A DNA stretch of 64,000 bases, from positions 1-64,000 of the forward strand of contig JACKJU010000005.1 in assembly GCA_020637805.1 (NCBI GenBank). Reading direction: 5' to 3'. The notes beneath the pieces are model-generated. The model saw only the letters and a program-made list of their open reading frames with translations. It did not search any database and had not been told where the DNA came from. The stretch is from Nitratireductor sp. Lineage in GTDB: Bacteria; Pseudomonadota; Alphaproteobacteria; Rhizobiales; Rhizobiaceae. Positions 34,497-42,359 of the stretch are shown here, piece after piece. Both the position numbers and the translations under genes were made by a program. Within the stretch, counting starts at the first letter, position 1; each line of letters starts with the position of its first letter.

Positions 34497-35516
34497 ATGC
34501 GTGTTTATTACGATCGCGACGCCGATCTCAATCTCATCAAGGGCAAGAAGGTTCTCATCGTTGGCTACGGTTCGCAGGGCCGCGCCCATGCGTTGAACCT
34601 CAAGGACAGCGGCGCGAAGGATGTTCGCATCGCGCTTCGTGAGGGTTCTGCCACCGTCAAGAAAGCCGAGGCTGATGGCTTCGAGGTCATGAGCGTTTCA
34701 GATGGCGCCGCCTGGGCTGACCTGATGATGATGGCAACGCCTGACGAACTGCAGGCAGGCATCTACAAGAACGAGATTGCAGGCAATATCCGTGACGGCG
34801 CTGCCATTGCATTCGCCCATGGCCTCAACGTTCACTTCGGCCTGATCGAGCCGAAATCGACCGTCGATGTTCTCATGGTCGCACCGAAAGGTCCGGGCCA
34901 CACGGTTCGCGGCGAATACATGAAAGGCGGCGGTGTGCCCTGCCTGATCGCTGTTCACCAGGATGCTTCCGGCAACGCGCATGACCTCGCTCTCTCCTAC
35001 GCCTGCGGCGTTGGCGGCGGCCGTTCGGGCGTCATCGAAACCAACTTCCGTGAAGAGTGCGAAACCGATCTCTTCGGCGAGCAGGTGGTTCTCTGCGGCG
35101 GTCTGGTAGAACTGATCCGCGCCGGTTTCGAAACCCTGGTCGAGGCCGGTTATGCACCGGAAATGGCCTATTTCGAGTGCCTGCACGAAGTGAAGCTGAT
35201 CGTCGACCTGATCTATGAAGGCGGCATTGCCAACATGAACTACTCCATCTCCAACACCGCGGAGTGGGGCGAGTACATGTCCGGCCCGCGCATCATCACT
35301 GATGAGACCAAGGCCGAGATGAAGCGCGTTCTGCACGACATCCAGTCCGGCAAGTTCACCTCCGAGTGGATGCAGGAGTGGCATTCCGGCGCTGCCCGTT
35401 TCAAGGCAACCCGCCGCATGAACGACGAGCATCCGATCGAGGAAGTAGGCGAGAAACTGCGCGGCATGATGCCGTGGATCAAGTCGAACGCACTGGTCGA
35501 CAAGGCGAAGAACTAA
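34497..35516 (+). CDS. ilvC: Ketol-acid reductoisomerase (NADP+)
   Basis: Second enzyme of valine and isoleucine synthesis, using the acetolactate or acetohydroxybutyrate made by IlvIH. The 339 residues match class I KARI. Features are the NADPH Rossmann loop VLIVGYGSQGRAHALNLKDS, the beta2-alphaB selectivity loop RIALREGS, and metal/substrate residues in the knotted C-terminal domain (DLFGEQVVLCGGLVELI, MAYFECLHEVKLIVDLIYEGG, NYSISNTAEWGEY). The start is supported by GGAGAG 8 nt upstream. Its distance from the ilvI-ilvH operon (about 19 kb) means it is separately controlled; the neighbour upstream is a TetR gene. A partial copy of its 3' end lies 120 bp downstream. Confidence 0.97.
   Translation: MRVYYDRDADLNLIKGKKVLIVGYGSQGRAHALNLKDSGAKDVRIALREGSATVKKAEADGFEVMSVSDGAAWADLMMMATPDELQAGIYKNEIAGNIRDGAAIAFAHGLNVHFGLIEPKSTVDVLMVAPKGPGHTVRGEYMKGGGVPCLIAVHQDASGNAHDLALSYACGVGGGRSGVIETNFREECETDLFGEQVVLCGGLVELIRAGFETLVEAGYAPEMAYFECLHEVKLIVDLIYEGGIANMNYSISNTAEWGEYMSGPRIITDETKAEMKRVLHDIQSGKFTSEWMQEWHSGAARFKATRRMNDEHPIEEVGEKLRGMMPWIKSNALVDKAKN
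35476..35513 (+). repeat. 3' end of ilvC, copy 1 of a 38-bp repeat
   Basis: Original copy of a 38-bp repeat, starting GGATCAAGTCGA and ending GGCGAAGAAC. The second copy is at 35596-35633, exactly 120 bp away. The two differ at three positions, all transitions. Confidence 0.75.
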
Positions 35517-35595
35517 ACCGCGCTTGCCGGTCGCGAACCACGGCTGATTTCAGTTTGCGCTTCCTCGCGGTCTAGCCGCTGCGGGGAGCACGGGC

Positions 35596-35633
35596 GGATC
35601 AAGTCGAGCGCACTGGCCGACGAGGCGAAGAAC
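35596..35633 (+). repeat. Partial copy of the ilvC 3' end, copy 2
   Basis: Duplicate of 35476-35513 (35 of 38 bases identical), offset by exactly 120 bp and so in the same frame as ilvC. The 230-bp gap between ilvC and the TRAP gene holds this fragment and a terminator but no gene. Confidence 0.7.
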
Positions 35634-35686
35634 CAGGCCCTTCGGGCTGATACGTACAGGCGCTCGAGCGTCAACGATCAAAAGCG

Positions 35687-35718
35687 AGGGCCGTGGCGAA
35701 AGCTGCGGCCCTTGTTCT
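35687..35718 (+). terminator. Intrinsic terminator between ilvC and the TRAP operon
   Basis: Stem of about 11 bp: AGGGCCGTGGC (35687-35697) and GCTGCGGCCCT (35702-35712) with two G-T wobbles and a GAAA loop, followed by TGTTCTT. It would end the ilvC transcript. Confidence 0.75.
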
Positions 35719-35747
35719 TCGATGCCGGAGAATCGGTACCCCGGTTG

Positions 35748-37730
35748 CTATTGGGTTACCTTCGTTGCGCTCATGCGGTTCCAGGCAAGCAGTCCGATGA
35801 TGGCGGCGACGCCAGCCGCTTCGACCGCCAGGTCCGGCCAGAAGACGGCAATGATGGCAGGGAGCAACGCCACGCGCTGCCAAACGGGCATTTTGGCAAA
35901 CAGGAAGCCCTCCAGCATGGCGGCGAAGGCAACCAGTGCGACGATTGCGATGAAGCCCGTCCAGATGACGAGCGGCAATGGTCCGCCGATGATGATCTCC
36001 TTGTTGAACACCATGAAAAGCGGAATGAGGTACAGGCCCTTGGCGTATTTCCACGCCTGAACGCTTGTCTCCATCGGCCGGGACCCGGCAATCGCGGCTC
36101 CGGCGAATCCGGCGAGTGCCACGGGCGGGGTGACATTGGAATCCTGCGAATACCAGAACACCACCAGGTGGGCGATGAGAAGCGGAACGCCAAACTCGCT
36201 GGTCAGTGCAGGGCCGACCAGGATGATGAGGACGATATAGGCAGCGGTCACCGGCAGGCCCATTCCGAGAATGAGGCTTGCAATAATGACGAGAATGAGC
36301 GCCAGAATGATGTTGCCGCCGGAGAAGGCCAGCATCATGGCCGAGAATTTCAGTCCCAGGCCCGTCAACCCGACGACGCCGACAATGATGCCCGCGACGG
36401 CACAGGCGGCAGAGACCGCGACGGCGTTGCGTGCGCCGAGTTCCAGGGCTTTCAGGGTGAGTTTGGCACCGCGCCAAACGAGGGATTTCAGTCCTTCGAG
36501 TGTGGGTTCATTTGTGGCGTAATTCCACAGTGCCCGTGCCGAAGCTGCGGCAATCACGGCGACGATTGCATAGAAGCCCACGCGCATGGGCGAATATCCC
36601 GCCACCAGCAGGAAGATCAGTGCCACCAGCGGCAAGAGAAAATGCCAGCCATCGGCCAGCACATCGCGGGTTTTCGGCAGGTCTTCCCTGGCCATGCCCT
36701 TGAGCCCCTGCTTGACCGCTGCAATGTGCACCAGGAGATAGACTGACCCGAAGTAGAGAATTGCCGGGAAGATCGAAACCAGAACGATGTCGATATAGGG
36801 CGTTCTGGTGAACTCGCTCATGAGAAATGCGCCCGCGCCCATGAGCGGCGGCATGATCTGCCCGCCAGTGGAGGCTGCAGCTTCGATCCCGCCGGCCTGT
36901 GCCGGGCGGTAGCCAAGACGCTTCATGAGGGGAATCGTGAAGGCGCCGGTGGTGACGACGTTTGCAATGGCGGAACCGGAGATCGATCCCATTCCAGCCG
37001 ATGCGATCACGGCGGCCTTGGCAGGGCCTCCGCGCTGACGGCCGGTCGTCGCGTAGGCGAGGTCGATGAAGAACTTGCCCGCGCCGGTTACTTCCAGAAA
37101 GGCACCGAACAGGACGAAGACGAAGATGAAGGTGGCGGCCACGCCAAGCGGGATGCCGTATATGCCTTCTGCGCCAAGTGTCATCTGGCTGGCCACGCGG
37201 TCCAGCGAATAGCCGCGATGGTTCAAAATGCCGGGCAGCCAGTCGGCGAGCCACGGCAGTTCGCCACGGCGTCCGGCGAAGGCGTAGGCAAGAAACACGG
37301 CGGCAATCACGGTCATGATCGGGCCAACAGCGCGGCGCGCAGCTTCCAGAACCAGCAAGACCGTCAGGATGCCGACTGCCACGTCGATCGTTCTCGGAAA
37401 TATCGCGTTGGCGATTGTGTCGATGTTTGCGGGTACCCAGTAGCCGGCAAGAATTGCGCCCGCGATCAGCGGTCCGTCGATCAGCCAGCCGGCAATACCG
37501 CGTTTGCGGGTGACGCCGAAGGCGGGATAGATCAGGAAGCAAAGAACCAGGATGAAGCCCAGATGGATTGGCCTCTGGAAGAACAGTCCAAGGGGCTGAA
37601 CGCCCGCCGCGTAGAGCTGGAACAGCGAAAGGGCTATGCCGATCAGGGTTATCGCCCTGAGCACAAGCGGGTGCTCGTCCACATTTTCGCTTGCGGTTTC
37701 CGCTTTGGTGTCAGGGGTGTTTTCGCTCAT
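35748..37730 (-). CDS. TRAP transporter fused permease (TAXI-type, 4TM/12TM)
   Basis: A 660-residue fused permease of the TRAP-TAXI class (TIGR02123-like), which takes up a substrate delivered by the periplasmic TAXI protein using an ion gradient. About 16-19 hydrophobic segments are seen: the small-subunit-like part N-terminal (about 25-130), the large DctM-like part after it, containing FGAFLEVTGAGKFFIDLAYATTG, GSISGSAIANVVTTGAFTIP, AAASTGGQIMPPLMGAGAFLM and ILGMGLPVTAAYIVLIILVGPAL. The start overlaps the DUF1850 stop by 4 nt, so the operon order is TAXI-DUF1850-permease, the usual one. The substrate is unknown; related systems import dicarboxylates, glutamate or aromatic acids. Confidence 0.93.
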   Translation of the reverse strand: MSENTPDTKAETASENVDEHPLVLRAITLIGIALSLFQLYAAGVQPLGLFFQRPIHLGFILVLCFLIYPAFGVTRKRGIAGWLIDGPLIAGAILAGYWVPANIDTIANAIFPRTIDVAVGILTVLLVLEAARRAVGPIMTVIAAVFLAYAFAGRRGELPWLADWLPGILNHRGYSLDRVASQMTLGAEGIYGIPLGVAATFIFVFVLFGAFLEVTGAGKFFIDLAYATTGRQRGGPAKAAVIASAGMGSISGSAIANVVTTGAFTIPLMKRLGYRPAQAGGIEAAASTGGQIMPPLMGAGAFLMSEFTRTPYIDIVLVSIFPAILYFGSVYLLVHIAAVKQGLKGMAREDLPKTRDVLADGWHFLLPLVALIFLLVAGYSPMRVGFYAIVAVIAAASARALWNYATNEPTLEGLKSLVWRGAKLTLKALELGARNAVAVSAACAVAGIIVGVVGLTGLGLKFSAMMLAFSGGNIILALILVIIASLILGMGLPVTAAYIVLIILVGPALTSEFGVPLLIAHLVVFWYSQDSNVTPPVALAGFAGAAIAGSRPMETSVQAWKYAKGLYLIPLFMVFNKEIIIGGPLPLVIWTGFIAIVALVAFAAMLEGFLFAKMPVWQRVALLPAIIAVFWPDLAVEAAGVAAIIGLLAWNRMSATKVTQ

Positions 37731-38212
37731 TTTCCGGGTTCCGGCTCAAGGCTGATGCGAACACGGTCGTGTTCGGCAACGCGTGAAATCGAAAAGGTCT
37801 GGCCCGCCACCTGTATGCGGTGATTGACGGTGGCATACCGGCCGGGACGCAGCACGTAGGAATTTCCCGGTACTGCCTCATCTATGTCCTCGATCCAGTA
37901 GCCGCCCATGCCGTCCGACAACTGTCTGCCTCTTCCGGGGATATGATCCAGTCCGGCGGCGAAGTCGGGAAGATGCGAACGCACAAGGACCATCCGGCCC
38001 TTCCTGTTCTGGTAGCAGTCCGAAACCTCGAACCCCTTAACGGAATGATTCCACAGGACGCACCAGGTGCCATTCGCCTTAACCGGAAAGCGGGCAAGCA
38101 GTTCTCCGCTGCCCGCCTCGGTTACGGACAGGATGGCGGCAGACGCCGGCAAGGTGGTGGCGGCAGAGATAAGGAGGGCGGCAAACAGCCGCCCCCGCAT
38201 GATCGGTCTCAT
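37727..38212 (-). CDS. DUF1850 family protein of the TRAP-TAXI operon
   Basis: A 161-residue secreted or membrane-tethered protein of the DUF1850 family, with an N-terminal signal (RGRLFAALLISAATTLPASAA). The family domain follows: LSVTEAGSGELLARFPV, FSVKGFEVSDCYQ-like HSVKGFEVSDCY and the C-terminal RPGRYATVNHRIQVAGQ. It is regularly encoded between TAXI and permease genes and is thought to be linked to these transporters, though its role is unknown. It overlaps the permease start by 4 nt. The start at 38212 is taken because it lies just beyond the TAXI stop; 38200 is an alternative. Confidence 0.8.
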   Translation of the reverse strand: MRPIMRGRLFAALLISAATTLPASAAILSVTEAGSGELLARFPVKANGTWCVLWNHSVKGFEVSDCYQNRKGRMVLVRSHLPDFAAGLDHIPGRGRQLSDGMGGYWIEDIDEAVPGNSYVLRPGRYATVNHRIQVAGQTFSISRVAEHDRVRISLEPEPGK

Positions 38213-38222
38213 CTGGCCGCGA

Positions 38223-39182
38223 TCACGGACGCAGGTTGTCCGGGATGTTGGCGCCGGTTTCCTCGTAGTAGCGGATGGCACCCGGATGCAGCGGAATCGG
38301 CGTGGCGTTTAGCGTGAACTCCACGGTGGTCTGATTGGCTGCAGGGTGAACGGCTCTCAGATCGGCAATATGTTCGAACATCGCCTTGGTGATCTTGTAG
38401 ACGAGTTCCTCGTCCATGGCAGAAGATGCCACGAGGACGTTGGGCACGCCGACGACGGCAACCTCACTATCCACCCCGTTGTAGATTCCGCCGGGCAGCT
38501 TGGTGCTGGCAAAGATCGGGTTGGCCTTGCGGGCAGCAGCGATCTCGTCTTCCGAAAGCGGTATCATCTTGATTTTCTGCGATGTCGCCAGGTTCAGGAT
38601 CGAGGAAGTCGGAGCACCCACGCTCCAGAAGCCTGCATCGATGTCGCCGTTGGCGAGCGCGTCAGCGGTTTCGTTGAAGTTCAGGCGCTGTTCCTCGATG
38701 TCGTCATAGGTGATGCCATTGGCTTCGAGAATCTGTGCGGCATTGACTTCGGTGCCCGATCCCGGAGCGCCGATGGAAACCCGCTTGCCTTTCAGGTCGG
38801 CCAGCGAATTGATGCCGCTGCCCTCCAGCGTCACGATCTGGACCATGTTCGCATAGAGGGAAGCCACACCCCGGATCATTTCAAGCTGCTGGCCGTCAAA
38901 GCGGCCGGTGCCGGTCTGGGCCTGGGCGACGGTGTCGGCAAGGCCGATGGCCAGATCGGCATCGCCGGTGGCAACCAGTCCCATGTTCTCAACGGAAGCG
39001 CCGGTGACTTCCGCGCTGGCGGAGTATCCCTCGACGTTCTTGTTGATGATCTCGGCCAGTCCGCCACCCATCGGGTAATAGACGCCGCCGGTTCCGCCGG
39101 TGGCGATGGACAGCTGCTGCTGTGCCAGTGCGGGTGTTGCGACGATCGCCAATGCTGCTGCGATCACGGTAGCTATGCGCAT
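38223..39182 (-). CDS. TAXI family TRAP transporter solute-binding protein
   Basis: A 319-residue periplasmic binding protein: signal peptide MRIATVIAAALAIVATPALA with cleavage before QQQL, then the TAXI core LSIATGGTGGVYYPMGGGLAEIIN, which carries the GGTGGVYYP ligand motif. Later segments VSIGAPGSGTEVNAAQILEANG and GAPTSSILNLA fit the family. It delivers the substrate to the fused permease encoded two genes downstream. AGGGAGGA lies 5-9 nt before the ATG at 39182, so the longer open frame to 39440 is rejected. It is divergent from an aminotransferase gene (232-bp gap), hinting that the imported compound may be an amino or keto acid. Confidence 0.93.
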   Translation of the reverse strand: MRIATVIAAALAIVATPALAQQQLSIATGGTGGVYYPMGGGLAEIINKNVEGYSASAEVTGASVENMGLVATGDADLAIGLADTVAQAQTGTGRFDGQQLEMIRGVASLYANMVQIVTLEGSGINSLADLKGKRVSIGAPGSGTEVNAAQILEANGITYDDIEEQRLNFNETADALANGDIDAGFWSVGAPTSSILNLATSQKIKMIPLSEDEIAAARKANPIFASTKLPGGIYNGVDSEVAVVGVPNVLVASSAMDEELVYKITKAMFEHIADLRAVHPAANQTTVEFTLNATPIPLHPGAIRYYEETGANIPDNLRP

Positions 39183-39345
39183 GTTATTCCTCCCTTTGCC
39201 AATTGCTTCATATACAATCGGCTTTTTTCGATGATGTTCCGGTCTCCCGTTCTTAAGTGAACCGTCTGGAGTTTGCCCCATGGCGTCCGCCGGTTCAACC
39301 GCCGTTCGGCCAGAACCGGAACATCTGCAAAATAGGTCAGCATTA

Positions 39346-39373
39346 TTGACATAAATTGCGGAGGGTGTAGAAA
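39346..39373 (+). promoter_or_regulatory. Promoter of the aminotransferase gene
   Basis: Perfect -35 box TTGACA (39346-39351), 16-bp spacer, TAGAAA (39368-39373), about 42 bp before the ATG at 39415. Confidence 0.6.
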
Positions 39374-39414
39374 TCGCCCACTTTGCCCGAACGGGTTTCT
39401 TCCAGAGGTCCATC

Positions 39415-40674
39415 ATGTCTTCCGATAACGCTCCTTCCACTGTTTCTGCGGGCGACCGTCACATCGACTGGGAGCAGGTCTTTGCCTCCCGCATGGGCCG
39501 GATGAAGGCGTCCGAAATCCGCGAGCTGCTGAAGCTTCTTGAGCAGCCGGACATCATCTCCTTCGCGGGCGGCATTCCCGACCCCGCTCTCTTTCCGAAA
39601 GAAGCGTTCGCCGAGGCCTATGCCGAGGTGCTGGGAGGCGAGGGGGCCGGAGCTGCCCTGCAATATTCGGTTTCGGAAGGATACAAGCCGCTTCGCAAAT
39701 GGATCGCCGGCGAAATGGCGGGCATCGGCGTCGAGTGCACGGAAGACAACATCCTGATCGTTTCAGGTTCCCAGCAGGCACTGGACTATCTTGGCAAGCT
39801 GCTGCTGTCGCCAGGAGATACCGCGCTGGTCAACTGGCCGACCTACATGGGAGCGCTGGGCGCATTCAACGCCTACGAGCCGAACTACGACCGGCTAAAG
39901 GCGGGTGCCAACCGCAGCGCAGACGACTACCGCGAGACGGCCGAAGCGCATGGGGGCAGGGTAAAGTTTGCCTATCTCTCTGTCGATTTCGCAAATCCTA
40001 CTGGCGAGACACTCGATCTGCGCGAACGCGAGAGCATTCTCGATCTTGCCGCCGAAATGGACATCGCGATCATCGAGGATGCGGCCTATCAGCGCCTGCG
40101 ATATGACGGCGAGGCCGTGCCGCCGATCCTTGCGCTTGAGATCGAGCGCACGGGATCGATAGATTCCTGCCGCACGCTCTATTGCGGTTCGTTTTCCAAG
40201 ACGCTGGCGCCCGGGCTTCGTCTCGGGTGGATCTGCGGCGCCAGGGACGTGATTTCGAAACTTGTGCTGATGAAGCAGGCGGCAGACCTGCACTCCTCGA
40301 CGATCAACCAGATCGCAATCGCCAAGGTTGCCGAAAAGCATTTCGAGGAACAGGTCGCGAAGCTGCGGAAGACCTATTCCGAACGCCGCGACGCAATGGT
40401 CGCAGCGCTGGAAAGGCACATGCCCGAAAATGTCCGCTTCACGCGGCCCGAGGGCGGCATGTTCGTCTGGATCACCCTGCCGGATCACCTGGATGGCGCG
40501 GACCTGCTGGCGAAATCGCTGAAGACAGAGAAGGTCGCCTTCGTGCCTGGACGCGCCTTCTTTGCAGACGGGTCGAATGGCAACACGATGCGGTTGTCCT
40601 TCTCCTGCGCCGGCGAAGCCGTGATAGAGGAAGGCATCTCGCGCCTTGGCAGGCTACTGAAAACCGTCTGCTGA
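39415..40674 (+). CDS. PLP-dependent aminotransferase (class I/II, 2-aminoadipate/aromatic-type)
   Basis: A 419-residue fold-type I aminotransferase of the MocR-like/LysN/ArAT-II group. Features are FAGGIPDPALFPKEAFAEAY near the N-terminus, LIVSGSQQALDYLGKLLLSP, the aspartate of VFEDAAYQRLRY-type IIEDAAYQRLRYDGE, the Schiff-base lysine in YCGSFSKTLAPGLRLGW and the C-terminal RLSFSCAGEAVIEEGISRLG with the carboxylate-binding arginine. The family exchanges amino groups between 2-aminoadipate, branched-chain or aromatic amino acids and 2-oxoglutarate. It has no N-terminal DNA-binding domain. It is divergent from the TRAP-TAXI operon, from which the substrate may come. Confidence 0.9.
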   Translation: MSSDNAPSTVSAGDRHIDWEQVFASRMGRMKASEIRELLKLLEQPDIISFAGGIPDPALFPKEAFAEAYAEVLGGEGAGAALQYSVSEGYKPLRKWIAGEMAGIGVECTEDNILIVSGSQQALDYLGKLLLSPGDTALVNWPTYMGALGAFNAYEPNYDRLKAGANRSADDYRETAEAHGGRVKFAYLSVDFANPTGETLDLRERESILDLAAEMDIAIIEDAAYQRLRYDGEAVPPILALEIERTGSIDSCRTLYCGSFSKTLAPGLRLGWICGARDVISKLVLMKQAADLHSSTINQIAIAKVAEKHFEEQVAKLRKTYSERRDAMVAALERHMPENVRFTRPEGGMFVWITLPDHLDGADLLAKSLKTEKVAFVPGRAFFADGSNGNTMRLSFSCAGEAVIEEGISRLGRLLKTVC

Positions 40675-40695
40675 CGATTCCCCAGCCGGCTGCCG

Positions 40696-40986
40696 TCAGT
40701 TGGCGGCGTTCTTGCGCCAGGGCGGCGTGTAGAATGGCGATGCGCAATATTTGACACGGCCATCAGAAGTGCGCCAGTTGTTCCACTCGGCCCTGAATCC
40801 GGGCTTCTGCTTGCGGCACCATTCCACGTGCCCCGGCGTGTTCCTGGCCTTCTTCGCTTCTTCCTTGAAACCCTTGTCGAGCAGCATCAGGGGAAGCAGT
40901 TGCGCGCTGGCCGGCGTTGCCACCGGACCAAGCGACATGGTGCTGGCGGCGATTGTTGCTGCGAGCAGCGGACGGATCATCTTCAT
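40696..40986 (-). CDS. Small secreted protein, hypothetical
   Basis: A 96-residue protein with a signal peptide (MKMIRPLLAATIAASTMSLGPVATPASA) and a short mature part whose two cysteines could form a disulfide (VEWCRKQKPGFRAEWNNWRT ... VKYCASPFYTPPW). The W-C-x(2)-x-P-G and K-Y-C-A-S pattern is reminiscent of BA14K-type small secreted proteins in Rhizobiales, but the match is only partial and I do not assign it. ATG at 40986 is preferred (GGGAGA 6 nt upstream; next in-frame ATG at 40980). It is convergent with the aminotransferase gene. Confidence 0.6.
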   Translation of the reverse strand: MKMIRPLLAATIAASTMSLGPVATPASAQLLPLMLLDKGFKEEAKKARNTPGHVEWCRKQKPGFRAEWNNWRTSDGRVKYCASPFYTPPWRKNAAN

Positions 40987-41159
40987 TCGGTTCTCCCAAT
41001 TTCCATGCCGGTTTGTCTCGTCCGCATGGTTGCAGGTTTTTGTGCCGATGTTCAATTGCCAACTTGCACGGCAGCGGAGGCAGCCGGGCAGTGTTTCCTT
41101 GTTCCGGTGATTGCCTTAAGGTCGCGGCGATTCAACCTTCGCCAGGCGCATCCCGTTTC

Positions 41160-42272
41160 ATGACCCTCCGCATTGCCACATTCAACGCCGAAAACCTGAT
41201 GCAGCGTTTCGACTTTTCCGGTTTCCGCAACGAGTTGAGGCGTGACCGGACCCTGCAGATGCTGGATATCCGCGACAAGAAGCATTTCGAACAGTTGGAG
41301 CAGGCGCGCATCGTTGCCCATACCGACGACACGATGCAGCTGACCGCGCTGGCGATAGCAGACACGAATGCGGACATCATCTGCCTGCAGGAGGTTGAAA
41401 ACCTCGATGCGCTGCATGCCTTCGAATACGGCTATCTCTTCAAGATGATCGGCTCGGGCTACCGTCACAAGTATCTTGCGGAAGGTAATGACGGGCGCGG
41501 CATCGATGTCGCGGTCATGACACGGGAAGAAACCGCCAGCGGCCAGGAAATCGAATTCGTCAAGATGCAGAGCCACGCACACCTGACCTACGAGGCGGCG
41601 GGTCTCTACAACGATGACCTCAAACGCATGGGTGAACTGCCGCACGAACGGATTTTCAGGCGCGATTGCCTGGAAATCGATTTCAGGATTGGCGGCAAGC
41701 CAATGACGTTTTTCGTCGTCCACTTCAAGTCGATGGGAAATGGCAGGGACGGTGAGGACGGGCGTACCTACACGATGCCGATACGGCAGGCAGAGGCGCG
41801 CGCGACACGGCAGATCATCGAGAGCCGGTTCGGCAAGGGCAAGACCGCCGGGAAGCGATGGATGGTATGCGGAGACTTCAACGACTACCGCTCGCGCATC
41901 GTGGTCGAGGGAACGCATCACAGCGGTTACCGCTTCACGCCCGTCAATGAAAATGCGAGCGGGTTCGATCCACTGCTGGGAGGCGGGTTTTCGGAAAGCC
42001 TGGTGGCGCGCAGACCCGAGATGGACCAGTGGACCCTCTATCACTCGCGCGGGCCGCAGGAACAGCATCTTTGCCAGCTCGACTACCTGCTTGCCTCGCC
42101 TGTACTCGCCGATCGAAATCCCAAAGCCGTTCCCGAGATTATCCGCGCCGGGCAACCCTGGCGCACCCCGTTTCCCGAGGGCCAGGAAGTGGATCGCTAT
42201 CCGCGTACCGGGTGGGACCGGCCGAAGTCCTCCGACCACTGCCCGGTGGTGGTGGAACTGAATATCGTCTAG
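41160..42272 (+). CDS. Endonuclease/exonuclease/phosphatase (EEP) family protein
   Basis: A 370-residue DNase I-like EEP-superfamily protein. Family motifs are RIATFNAENLMQRFDF (metal-binding Asn), CLQEVENLDALHAF (Glu), a phosphate-site HFKSMG, VCGDFNDYRSR (Asp/Asn catalytic pair) and the closing SSDHCPVVVEL (Asp-His). There is no signal peptide, so it acts in the cytoplasm or through an unseen export route. The substrate could be nucleic acid, a phospholipid or sphingomyelin head group; the sequence does not decide. The start at 41160 (MTLRIATFN) is chosen because the family starts here; upstream in-frame codons are antisense to the previous gene. Confidence 0.87.
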   Translation: MTLRIATFNAENLMQRFDFSGFRNELRRDRTLQMLDIRDKKHFEQLEQARIVAHTDDTMQLTALAIADTNADIICLQEVENLDALHAFEYGYLFKMIGSGYRHKYLAEGNDGRGIDVAVMTREETASGQEIEFVKMQSHAHLTYEAAGLYNDDLKRMGELPHERIFRRDCLEIDFRIGGKPMTFFVVHFKSMGNGRDGEDGRTYTMPIRQAEARATRQIIESRFGKGKTAGKRWMVCGDFNDYRSRIVVEGTHHSGYRFTPVNENASGFDPLLGGGFSESLVARRPEMDQWTLYHSRGPQEQHLCQLDYLLASPVLADRNPKAVPEIIRAGQPWRTPFPEGQEVDRYPRTGWDRPKSSDHCPVVVELNIV

Positions 42273-42359
42273 CATCGCCTATGCAGCAGACTTGGCGATT
42301 TGGCTCGGAAGGCCATAGTTCTAGGGAGTTGTAACGGGTGCGGCCAAAAGGGAACAACC

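Noticed and set aside
35712..36746. Long plus-strand open frame over the TRAP permease gene
   Set aside because: It is antisense to a well-supported TRAP permease and is rich in Asp, Glu, His and Gln typical of shadow frames in GC-rich DNA.
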